Shown: one piece after another, positions 34,785 through 44,449 of the stretch
How positions within the stretch are numbered: the stretch's first letter is position 1
Layout: each line of letters begins with the position of its first letter
Source: Smallanthus sonchifolius
Taxonomy: Eukaryota > Streptophyta > Magnoliopsida > Asterales > Asteraceae
Length of the DNA stretch: 64,000 nt
Direction of reading: 5' to 3'
NCBI GenBank assembly: GCA_023525975.1
Contig: CM042020.1
Coordinates: forward strand, 10,060,001 to 10,124,000
Translations under genes and position numbers: made by a program
Notes under the pieces: model-generated
What the model was told of the DNA's origin: nothing
The model's database searches: none
Seen by the model: the letters and a program-made list of their open reading frames with translations, nothing else

Positions 34785-35872
34785 CAAATATCTTTCCAAC
34801 ATTCGTTACGTATTGTGGAACTGTATGTGCATCAGTAGTCATTATCTTCTTAAATCGTTCGATACGATCTTTGTATATATTTTACCATTCTGCTGCAGCA
34901 TCATTTCAGTGCAAAATCCAAAGAGCATTCGGTATGGGCATCAGAAAATCTCCGTCTAATTTGACGTTGATGAAATGAGCATTGTTGACACGAACGATAC
35001 GATTTGATGATGTGCGTGAACGTTAGGACCAAACCATAATGGGAAAAAGGTTTGATTACCGACGATCCTTAAAAGTTGAACAATCACGCCAAATCTTTGA
35101 GCAATTAGAAGTACTGTGTAGGGCATCGACATCCAATGACTAATGGGTGCGGCTTTCACCTTCTGCCAATCTATCGTGTGACGTAGGTTATCATACTCTT
35201 GAAAGACGATTCTGTCGAAAACAGTTCTCCACTATTCTTCGTGACCATCCCTCTCCTGTAGAAGTTGTTATCGAATAAAAAGCCACTTCTTTTCATTAAA
35301 CCCTAAGCCCACAGCTACCGATCGAAAACCACAGTTACCGTCGGGCATTACATCCTGTATATGTGAAATGTAGCGATGAAACAAAGATGGAATGGAATCC
35401 TTAAAACAATTAATAATGTTAACTTCACCATCCCCCATCATCAATGGAAACCCGTTATCATCTTGTGGTTGTTTTCCTTTACCAGTCGTTGAACGACGGT
35501 GTTGCATGACAGGTTTATTTGACTTTACGACTAAACTCGTTGGTCGAGAGTCCTGTGACGGGTTATACGAGCTATGTCTCGCAGGGTCACATCTGCTTTG
35601 TTGGGATTCTGTGAACGAGCTGTTTCTAGCGACATCTTGTTTCCTTTGTTGTTGCTATTTCAAAGTTGGACGACCACGAGTATCTTCTTGTACCACATGC
35701 GCTTTCTTATTAGTTTTGCTTGGAAAGACCACCCCTGCGATTCTCGACAACATACTTTTTTTGACCTGATCGGGTTGTGACATTATTTTGTTTTCTCACA
35801 AGACCAAGTACTTTTTTCACGTCTACATTTTCATCCTCAACAAACGACGGTTTTAAATCAAGCTTCCTCAAG
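34785..35872 (-). pseudogene. OTU-like cysteine protease domain of the MULE protein
   Basis: C-terminal part of the transposase protein, downstream of the chromovirus insertion. It begins LRKLDLKPSFVEDENVDVKK, passes a basic linker with RGRPTLK-like sequence, then the OTU core: ISHIQDVMPDGNCGFRSVAV (about 35377-35313) with the catalytic DGNCGFR motif. WMSMPYTVLLIAQRFGVIVQ and FFPLWFGPN follow. A frameshift near 34960 leads to VNNAHFINVKLDG, which supplies the expected catalytic His. OTU domains are deubiquitinase-type proteases and occur fused to MULE transposases in plants. Defects are a TAG at about 35255 in HEE*WRTVF, the frameshift, and stops in the tail. Activity is not expected. Confidence 0.82.
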
Positions 35873-35877
35873 AAGAC

Positions 35878-38712
35878 TGTGACATCCATAAATTTTTTTT
35901 ATTTTTATTTAATTTTCGAGACGAAAATTCTTTCAACTAAGGGATGATGTGACAATCCGGACTTTTCAAATTAACTCCGTTAATTATTTCGTTAAATATC
36001 CTATCTCAAACTTAACCCCGTTAACTAAACCTAGTTAAATCTAACCCCAGGGTCTAATTTTGTCATTTCCTGATCTCAAACTACAGGGACTAGTTCTGCC
36101 AAGTCCCAAAACTTGAATCGTTGACTCTCAAAGTCAAAATCAATTCAAATGAATCCTATTTGACCTTGCAAAATCAAAATCGTGACTTTTGAACTCAAAT
36201 TCAATAATCGATCAATACCAGATTTTGTAACGGATCAATCTATATTCATCATTTACAGTCGTAACCGTCGGTATAATCACCATCATTATCGAATTCAAAC
36301 TCAATTATGGGCATTCAACCCGTAACCGTCGAACTTGTCCCGTATTGTTCACCAAATCGCATCAATCTGACATTGTACACCGGAATTGAACCTCCTCACA
36401 CACTAAACGAAGCCTTGCGAATCTGTTCCACACATCAATTACATCGAAAATCGAAGCAGTTGTAGCCGGAGTTAGATTCACGAAAGTCGCGGCTCGGTTT
36501 AGTCGATCACCATCAATCCGTCAACGTTTCTGGTAATTGTTTGCATCCACACTTTCGTTTTTGTCTATTAAATATAAGCCTTATGTTAATCAGGGCTCAT
36601 AACATCAAATCGATAGAAACCCAGATTCTAGGGTTCATGCGAAATCCGAATTGGGGCTTTTGATTCTAGACTTTATCATAATTCAATTAATTCACATGGT
36701 TAGCTTCGTAATCTATCACTCATCGAAAGCCCTATGTTTATTTTATCAAATAACATCAAATTGATCACAACCCGTAACCTAGGGTTTGTTCTTGATTCGA
36801 TTTGGGGTTTTTGATCTTAAACCCAACCTCAATGAAAATAAATTATACCAATAGACTCGCAACGCTCTAATTAGTGAAAACCCTATGATTCAAACAACAT
36901 CTAATATCAGATTTTACCGATTCAATCTTGTGTTCTTGAACTAGGGTTTCGGCCCAAATTCATGTAATCTAATGATCTTAAATTCGTTAGTTTTGCGATT
37001 AAACCCACACTCAGACTCACCATGACTCGATCATTGAAACCCCTAATCAATCTTGTTAAATTTCGATCGAATTCGTGGGTTTTGGGCTGGGACCGACCGC
37101 GATCGGGTATAGGGAAAAAGCTCTCGGGAGTTTTTGATTAAAACCATTTTGATCTGGTTCATATCGCGATTCCCTCTCGGGCTGAACTGGTTAAACTCTT
37201 GTGCTTACAGAGAGGGGACCCGGGTTCGAGTCTCTCAACCTTGTTTTTGGCATTTTTATTATTTTAAACTATTACTTAAATACTTAACCTATTCCTATAT
37301 TGTTATATTATTATATTAGCGTATTTTGAACCCGTAGACTCGGGTTTGGTTTGTAAACCATAATTATTATTATAAACTCATTTATAAAATAATATTTCTA
37401 TTATTTTCAACCCGTAACTCCCACTATTAAATAATATATATTTTTATATTATTTCATCACGTCAAATTTCTTTGTGTGACGTTTAAACTAAAAACAATAT
37501 AACCGTTTATATTATTTACTCACGTTTTCATACTCGACTAAAAATAATATATTTATTATTTTCCACGCAATGATTAATTAGCTAATCCGTCGAACCTAAA
37601 AATAATGTATTAAATTATATTATTTTCCTAACTTTTGTAAACGACTCAAACGTACGAATTTATGTAATTGTTTAATTATTATTCATTATTAACATACGAC
37701 ACGTAACACTTCGATCGTAATTTTTGTATTAAAAAACTTTATTCCCGTAGACACGTTCGTCTACTTTTAAATCCTTAGAATGCGTTAAGATGTTCCAACT
37801 TTCGTGTCGTCGTCACAAATCTCAACTTGTCCCTAATGTATGTGTTTATAATTTTAGGGCATTCGTAAGTCGCCTGATACTTACACTCGTGGTTCCAACT
37901 CATCTCTTGTGTGATATTACCTACGCTGTTCAGGTGAGTTTTCATGGCCCCTTTTTACTGTTTTAACTTGGGGGAGAAACCATGATTTAATTATTTTGAG
38001 ATTTTGTAATTCATATGTTATCAATGTTAAATCTAAGCGTAACACGCTATCACAGAAAGTCCTCATCTCATATCGAACCGTTAATATGGATCTTAGCGAG
38101 GTAATGTTTAGTAGTACTACTGGGTTTGACAAATCACACCCGCGTTAGTCGCGCTAACTCGATTGGGGATCGAACGGGTGAAATGTTAGCCTACTCACAT
38201 CGCCAGTGTTGATAGACCTGGCAGGAGGCAAATAAACAAACAGTCAGCTTCGGTTGTGAGCGCTTAAGTTAAAAATGAACATAGGTTAGCTACCTATAGA
38301 TACATATTGAATGATCATAAATCTGGAAAACGCTTATTTATATATTGAAACCTGTGAACTCACCAACCTCGTGTTGACATCTTTTCTTACATGTTTTCTC
38401 AGGGCGCTAAGATAAGGCACAGTGCACGTTAGGACATGCATGGGATTCTTCAATTTTGATTCTTCAATTTTGATTCTTGCTTTATTTAATTTGTTTGGAC
38501 TATTTTGGATTGTGTTTGGTTTGGACACTTGGACTTTTGGGCGCGTGTGTTTTGCGCATTTATTTCTTTACGCTTCAGCATTTAAACTCTGATTATTATG
38601 ATATCTTCATTTAAGTCACATGTAGAGTCGTTCAATGTAACTAATGTCTGAGATCCTGGTTCGTCACTTCCCAAATGGTAAAACTCTGTTAGTTGAAATT
38701 GGGGGTGTGACA
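35878..38712 (+). repeat. 5' LTR of the chromovirus
   Basis: 2835 bp, TGTGACATCC...GGGTGTGACA. An internal copy of the pre-LTR sequence (TTCGAGACGAAAATTCTTTC, then CTAAGGGATGA and TGTGACAATCC at about 35949) lies 71 bp inside the left edge. A tRNA-like module is at about 37150-37245. It lacks the Helitron found in the 3' LTR. Confidence 0.95.
37150..37245 (+). repeat. tRNA-like module in the chromovirus LTR
   Basis: CGGGCTGAACTGGTTAAACTC (A-box-like, first 20 bases shown as CGGGCTGAACTGGTTAAACT) and CCCGGGTTCGAGTCTC (B-box-like) with tRNA-like spacing. The same module is at about 45715-45790 in the 3' LTR, so it predates this insertion. Confidence 0.6.
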
Positions 38713-38715
38713 GAT

Positions 38716-38728
38716 TGGTAACAGAGCC
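38716..38728 (+). promoter_or_regulatory. Primer-binding site
   Basis: TGGTAACAGAGCC, three bases after the 5' LTR; one mismatch from the standard initiator-Met-tRNA site TGGTATCAGAGCC. Confidence 0.9.
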
Positions 38729-38833
38729 ATTGGTTATAGAGAACTAGGATTGCATACTAGACTATAACCTCACACATTAGTTACATGTCATAAATCTTGG
38801 TTTTTTGGCACTTATATGTTACATTACAGGAAC

Positions 38834-39607
38834 ATGTAGTCAACTCCACCACCATCACCTAAGGCACTAGGACACGATGCACCTATCTTATCATCCCCGG
38901 AGCCCAAAAGGCGCCGGACTAGTTCTAGTGATTATTCGGTTGATCAGGGTTAACCGAGTAGCGCGCAAGCAACGAATCCTGCTCGTAATTGGAATGCATA
39001 CCCCCAAATGATCCAAAGGTGGATCGAGATGGGAAATATTCCATCACCCTACTTTGGTTCGGCTTCCTCATCATCTACTTTACCTAGCTTGCCCTGCACT
39101 ATGGAACAAGCTTTTGCAGCTTTTGTATTTTACATGTCTAGGGAGTTGAGCATTGTGAAAGATGCTACTGATGAGATACCCGACATTCTGAAGCGAGAGA
39201 CTCAAATAGAGGAGAACAAGGTAGAAATTGAGCTTTTGACTGCTGAGCTAGCAGTGACGGATCAGGTCCATAATGTTTTGGTGGATCGGGTGACACATTT
39301 GGAGACGAGGGTAGACACCTCGGATTTTGAGGTAGGAGGAATTCTAGAGAGAGTGGCTAATCTGGAAGGCCAGCTGCAAGTAGCAAACCATGCTGCCGAA
39401 GGACTTCAAGAAAGAGTGACTCATTTAGAAGCCCAACTGCAAGCAGCCTTATTTCCGTAAGACATTCCACTTTCGGACGGCGAGGAAGAACCTTTCGAGG
39501 AGGAACCCTTCGAGGATGAACCCTTGAAGGAGGAGCCACCCGAGGAGGAACCGGTGGAGATCGATGATACTCAATCATACGTTTCTTCCGATGACGAGGA
39601 TGTTTGA
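38834..39607 (+). pseudogene. Extra ORF upstream of gag: coiled-coil protein with acidic tail
   Basis: One continuous frame of about 257 codons between primer site and gag. N-terminal Ser/Pro-rich region with a nuclear-localisation-like SSPEPKRRRTSSSDYS, then IQRWIEMGNIPSPYFGSASS. A long heptad-rich coiled coil follows (about residues 110-208; ERVANLEGQLQVANHAAEGL, ERVTHLEAQLQAA). The C-terminus is strongly acidic (DGEEEPFEEEPFEDEPLKEE, ending SYVSSDDEDV). Stops at codon 2 (TAG), after YSVDQG (TAA) and after AALFP (TAA) are each one C-to-T step from a sense codon. This is not gag, which starts separately at 39858. No domain recognised. Possible roles (assembly, targeting, RNA binding) are speculation. 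Confidence 0.72.
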
Positions 39608-39857
39608 TGATCTTCCTATTCTATCTTTCTTTCATTCATGTTTTGCTTATGTTGTTTCTCTTTTCAAACCTAGATGGGTAAGGTTGTTCCCATTCAATAA
39701 AAGCATGAGATGTTTAATGTTTGAATTATTTATTTTGTAGCCTTACAATTTATTTAATTTCCAAAATATTAGATGTTGTATTTCCTTACTTGTACATGAA
39801 TAATGTTTAATATGCGGTATATTTCTCATTGTTTTGTGTTTGTGAATGTGAAGAATC

Positions 39858-41582
39858 ATGTCGGGAAGAGGACATGGAGGTCATGCTGGTGGTTGAGGTA
39901 CCATCAACATGACAGAATCGGAGCTAGCGGCACTAATAAACGATAGTGTGGCGGAGGCTCTAGCAGCACAGAATGCTGCAGGTCAGCAAAACCAGCAGAA
40001 TCAGCAACCAGCCTGCACCTTCAAAGCATTTATGGACTGTAAGCCCCACGACTTTAGTGGAGCTGAAGGAGCTGTCTGACTACTTCGTTGGTTCGAAAAA
40101 GTAGAATCAGTGATTGCCATGTGCAACTGCCCATTGGCCAATCATGTCAAGTTTGCCGCTGGAACTTTGGAGGGCCCGACTCTCACGTGGTGGAACGCCC
40201 AGGTCCAAATGTTGGGTCTGGCCATGGCATATGGATTCCCGTGGGAAGAGTTTAAGTCGATGATGAAGGAGGAGTACTGTCCTCGCGATGAAATTCAGAA
40301 GTTAGAGGGAGAGTTCTGGAACCTAAAAATGGAGGGTTCTGAAATTTAACTTTATACCACTCGTTCACATGAACTTGCTACTATGTGCCCACATATGGTA
40401 ACTCCTGATTACAAGAGGATTGAACTATATATTGGAGGTCTAGTGCCACAAATTAAGAGCATGGTTACTTCATCCAACCCTACTACCATCCAGCAGACGA
40501 TCAGACTAGCTCATAAGTTAACCGATCAAGCGGTGACATAAGGGACTCTACCTCCGAGAGGTTCGGTCTCTAAATCCACCGATAATCATAAGCGCAAGTT
40601 TGATCACCATTCCAACACTCACTCCAACTCTAAAGGACCCTAGCTCAACCAACCCCAGTTTAATCAACCACAGCATCAACAACAGCGTAAGTTTGAGCCT
40701 ACTAAGAACTTCAACTAGTCGACCTCTTCAGGTCAAAATCAGGGTGGTTATTCGGGAAAATCTCCTAAGTGTAACAAGTGCAACTTCCATCACTTCGGAT
40801 TCTGCAACCGTTGTCAGCGGTGTGGCAAAATAGGTCATGCTGCCAAAGATTATAGGGGTGAGTTGCAAGCCAAACAACCTTTTCAACAGCCTAGATCTAC
40901 AAGGGGTTGTTTCGAGTGTGGGAATGAGGGGCATATTCGAAAGAATTGTCCTCAATTGAAGAAAGGGGGTAATGAAAACCACAACTCTAACCAGAATAAC
41001 AACAATGGTGGCAACAACGGTAATGGTGGAGGAAATGGTGCGAAGGGACGAGCCTTTGTGCTAGGATCTGGAGAAGCTCGTTATGATCATAATGTGGTCA
41101 CCGATAAGTTTCTCTTAAATAATTACTTTGCTTCTGTCCTTTTTGACACTGGTGCTGATAGAAGTTTTATATCTAAGAAACTTAGTGATATGATAAAAGG
41201 AACTCCAACCCTGTTAGAAGATAAGTATATAATAGAGATAGTTGATGGCCAAATAATTGAAGCAACCCACATTCTTAAGGTTTGTAAGCTTGAGCTAGCT
41301 AGTCATATACTTGATATCGACCTTATGCCGGTCACGCTTGGTAGTTTTGATGTAATTGTCGGCATGGATTGGTTATCTAAAAACCAAGCTGAAATCATCT
41401 GTCGTGAGAAAATTGTTCGCATCCCTCTCCCGAGTGGAGAAACTCTTTCCGTTCAGGGCGAAAAGGTTGGTGTAGTCATAGGCATCATATCCTTTATGAA
41501 AGCACAGAAATGCCTTCGCAAAGGACATACTGCTATTTTGGCTCTCGTTGCTGAGCAACTGTCAGAAGAGAAAAAAAATTGA
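39858..41582 (+). pseudogene. Chromovirus gag-protease
   Basis: Single frame from MSGRGHGGHAGG through gag, two zinc knuckles and the aspartic protease. Gag core: FKAFMDCKPHDFSGAEGAV, FAAGTLEGPTLTWWNAQVQM, EEFKSMMKEEYCPRDEIQKL. Knuckles: CQRCGKIGHAAKDY (last Cys replaced by Tyr) and CFECGNEGHIRKNC (intact). Protease: VLFDTGADRSFISKKL with the catalytic DTGA, and DVIVGMDWLSKNQAEI. Six or more in-frame stops (about 39894, 40078, 40348, 40540, 40641 and 40717); several are CAA, CAG or CGA turned into TAA, TAG or TGA. No frameshift until the A8 run at about 41571, where one extra base ends the frame at 41582. Confidence 0.95.
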
Positions 41583-42923
41583 TGATGTTTCCATCGTTCG
41601 TGAATTTCTGAAAATATTTCCTGAGGATCTGCCTGGTCTGCCACCACACCGTCAAGTTGAGTTTCAAATCGACCTAGCACCCGGAGCGGCACCGATCGCT
41701 CGAGCACCTTACAGACTGGCACCCAGTGAACTGCAAGAGCTATCTACTCAGTTACAGGATTTGTTGGATAAAGGTTTCATCCGACCTAGTTCATCACCAT
41801 GGGGAGCTCCAGTCCTGTTTGTCAAGAAAAAAGACGGGACTTTCCGTATGTGTATCGACTACCGTGAACTGAATAAAGTCACAATCAAGAATCATTACTC
41901 TTTGATCAACTCCAAGGATCAAGTTTCTATTCCAAGATAGATCTTAGGTCCGGTTACCATCAATTGAGAGCTCGAGAGGAGGATATCTCAAAGACTGCAT
42001 TTAGGATAAGGTACGGCCACTATGAATTTATGGTCATGCCTTTCGGATTAACCAACGCACCCGCGGTATTCATGGACCTCATGAACTGTGTGTGTAAGCC
42101 ATACCTTGATCAATTTGTCATTGTTTTCATCGACAACATTCTTATTTATTCCAAGAACAAGGAAGAACATGAGGAACATCTACGCTTAATTTTGGAATTA
42201 CTTAAGCAGGAACAACTGTATGCTAAGTTTTCCAAGTGTGAATTCTGGATCTGGGAAGTTCAATTCTTAGGACATGTGGTTAATGAGAAAGGAATACATG
42301 TCGACCCATCAAAGATAGAAGCCATCAAGAATTGGGCAGCACCGACGACTCCGACTGAGGTGTGACAATTTCTAAGATTGGCTGGGTATTACCGTCGATT
42401 CATCGAGGGATTTTCAAAAATTGCACAACCTCTCACTGTCTTAACTCAAAAGGGTAAAGCCTATAACTGGGGCGATAACCAGGAGTCAGCATTTCAACTC
42501 CTTAAGCAGAAACTTTGCAGTGCACCTATTCTAGCTCTTCCGGAGGGAACAGACGATTTTGTGGTGTATTGTGACGCATCTATTCAGGGTCTGGGTTGTG
42601 TTCTAATGCAACGAGAAAAAGTGATCGCATACGCTTCACGTCAACTAAAGATTCACGAGAAAAACTACACCACTCATGATCTAGAGTTAGGAGCCGTAGT
42701 TTTCGCACTTAAGATGTGGAGACATTACTTGTACGGTACCAAGTGCACTATCTACACCGATCACAAGAGTCTTCAGCACATCTTCGAACAGAAAGAGTTG
42801 AACATGCGACAGCGTCGTTGGGTCAAACTCTTGAATGATTATGACTGTGCAATCCGGTATCATCCGGGTAAAGCTAACGTCGTAGCTGATGCCCTAAGTC
42901 GAAAGGAAACCAAGCCCAAATGA
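41583..42923 (+). pseudogene. Chromovirus reverse transcriptase and RNase H
   Basis: Starts IDDVSIVREFLKIFPEDLPG after the frameshift. RT: FIRPSSSPWGAPVLFVKKKD, MCIDYRELNKVTIKN, then a small deletion removes the PLPRIDD segment (about 41900) and shifts the frame to FDQLQGSSFYSKIDLRSGYH. The catalytic motif reads FIDN (about 42132) instead of FIDD: GAC to AAC, so the second active-site Asp is lost. RNase H region: DDFVVYCDASIQGLGCVLMQ, KNYTTHDLELGAVVFALKMW and YTDHKSL. TGA stops at about 42363 (expected Arg in TPTEV*QFLRLAGYYRRF) and 42921. Confidence 0.95.
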
Positions 42924-43031
42924 GTTCAAGCATTACAACTTACTATTCACCCTAGATTACCTGAAAAAATCCGTAATGCTCAATTTGAAGCCCTGAAGGA
43001 GGAAAACCTACCGCTGGAATGTACACGCGGT

Positions 43032-44402
43032 ATGGAAGCACAACTCGAGGTCAAATCTGACGGTATTCGCTACTTCGTCGAGCGAATATGGGTTCCAGTA
43101 TTTGGAAACTTAAGAGAACTAGTCATGGATGAGGCTCATAAATCTCGTTACTCTATTCATCCAGGTTCTGACAAGATGTACCATAACCTAAAGGTGCTGT
43201 ATTGGTGGCCAAAGATGAAGGCCGATATAGCCACCTATGTGAGCAAGTGCCTGACTTGCGTGAAAGTCAAAGTTGAATATCAAAAGCCTTCCGGTCTTCT
43301 CCAACAACCAGATATTCCCATGTGGAAATGGGAACAGATATCCATGAACTTTATCACAAAATTGCCACGAACTCCTACCGGATGTGATACCATTTGGGTA
43401 ATTGTTGATCGTTTAACAAAGTCCGCTCACTTCTTAGCAATCAAGGAAACTGACAAAATGGATAAGCTTACTCGTACTTACTTGAAAGAAGTAGTCTCTC
43501 GGCACGGGGTGCCAATCTCTATCATTTCGGATCGTGATGCACGATTCACCTCTCGTTTCTGGCAGTCGTTACATAAAGCTTTAGGCACGCGTCTAGATAT
43601 GAGCACAGCATACCATCCTCAAACTGATGGCCAGACAGAACGTACTATTCAAACTCTGGAGGACATGCTACGAGCTTGTGTGATTGATTTCGGTAACACT
43701 TGGGAGTCTCGCCTACCATTGGTGGAGTTCTCCTACAACTACAGTTATCACACTAGCATCAAGGCAGCTCCATTTGAAGCACTATATGGACGGAAATGTC
43801 GTTCTCCTATTTGTTGGGCCGAGGTTGGGGATAGTCAACTTACAGGTCCTGAACTCGTACTTGAAACTTCTGAGAAAATCGTTCAAATTAGAAACCGTAT
43901 GACAACAGCTCGTGATCGTCAAAAGAGCTATGCCGATAAGCGTCGTAAACCATTAGAATTTCAAGTAGAGGATATGGTCTTATTAAAAGTTTCACCTAGG
44001 AAAGGTGTCATTCGTTTTAGGAAACGAGGCAAACTGAATCCTCGTTATGTTGGACCATTCAAGATAGTGAAGAGAATCGGACCAGTGGCGTATCAACTGG
44101 ACTTACCTGAAGGACTTAGTGGTGTTTACAACGTCTTTCACATCTCAAACTTGAAGAAATGTCTAGCAGACGAGTCGCTCGCGGTTCCTCTTGAGGAACT
44201 ACACATTGATGAACAGTTGCGTTTCATCGAAGAACCCATGGAAATTATAGATAGGGAAGTCAAAACGTTAAAGCACAGTAAAATCCCTATTGTCAGAGTT
44301 CGTTGGAACTCGAAACGCGGACCGGAATTCACGTGGGAACGCGAGGATCAGATGATGCGTAAATATCTTAATTTGTACAAGCACTCCGCGTTAAATTCTT
44401 AA
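43032..44402 (+). CDS. Chromovirus integrase with chromodomain-like C-terminus, open 456 codons
   Basis: Same frame as RT-RNase H, after the stop at 42921-42923; the listed start is an internal Met, not a natural start. HHCC zinc region: ELVMDEAHKSRYSIHPGSDK and CLTC. Catalytic core: WEQISMNFITKLPRTPTGCD, where the first catalytic Asp (usually MDFI) is Asn. DRLTKSAHFL, ISDRDARFTSRFWQSLHKAL (second Asp) and YHPQTDGQTERTIQTLEDML (Glu) are intact. GPFKIVKRIGPVAYQLDLPE and VFHISNLKKCL are typical GPY/F and linker motifs. The chromodomain-like end is VRVRWNSKRGPEFTWERED. In life this would be part of the polyprotein. The reading frame is intact, but the D-to-N change predicts no strand transfer. 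Confidence 0.93.
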   Translation: MEAQLEVKSDGIRYFVERIWVPVFGNLRELVMDEAHKSRYSIHPGSDKMYHNLKVLYWWPKMKADIATYVSKCLTCVKVKVEYQKPSGLLQQPDIPMWKWEQISMNFITKLPRTPTGCDTIWVIVDRLTKSAHFLAIKETDKMDKLTRTYLKEVVSRHGVPISIISDRDARFTSRFWQSLHKALGTRLDMSTAYHPQTDGQTERTIQTLEDMLRACVIDFGNTWESRLPLVEFSYNYSYHTSIKAAPFEALYGRKCRSPICWAEVGDSQLTGPELVLETSEKIVQIRNRMTTARDRQKSYADKRRKPLEFQVEDMVLLKVSPRKGVIRFRKRGKLNPRYVGPFKIVKRIGPVAYQLDLPEGLSGVYNVFHISNLKKCLADESLAVPLEELHIDEQLRFIEEPMEIIDREVKTLKHSKIPIVRVRWNSKRGPEFTWEREDQMMRKYLNLYKHSALNS

Positions 44403-44437
44403 GGTACTATTTAATTTTCGGGACGAAAATTATTTCA

Positions 44438-44449
44438 ACTAGGGGATGA
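44438..44449 (+). promoter_or_regulatory. Polypurine tract
   Basis: ACTAGGGGATGA immediately before the 3' LTR start TGTGACATCC; the plus-strand primer site. Confidence 0.85.
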
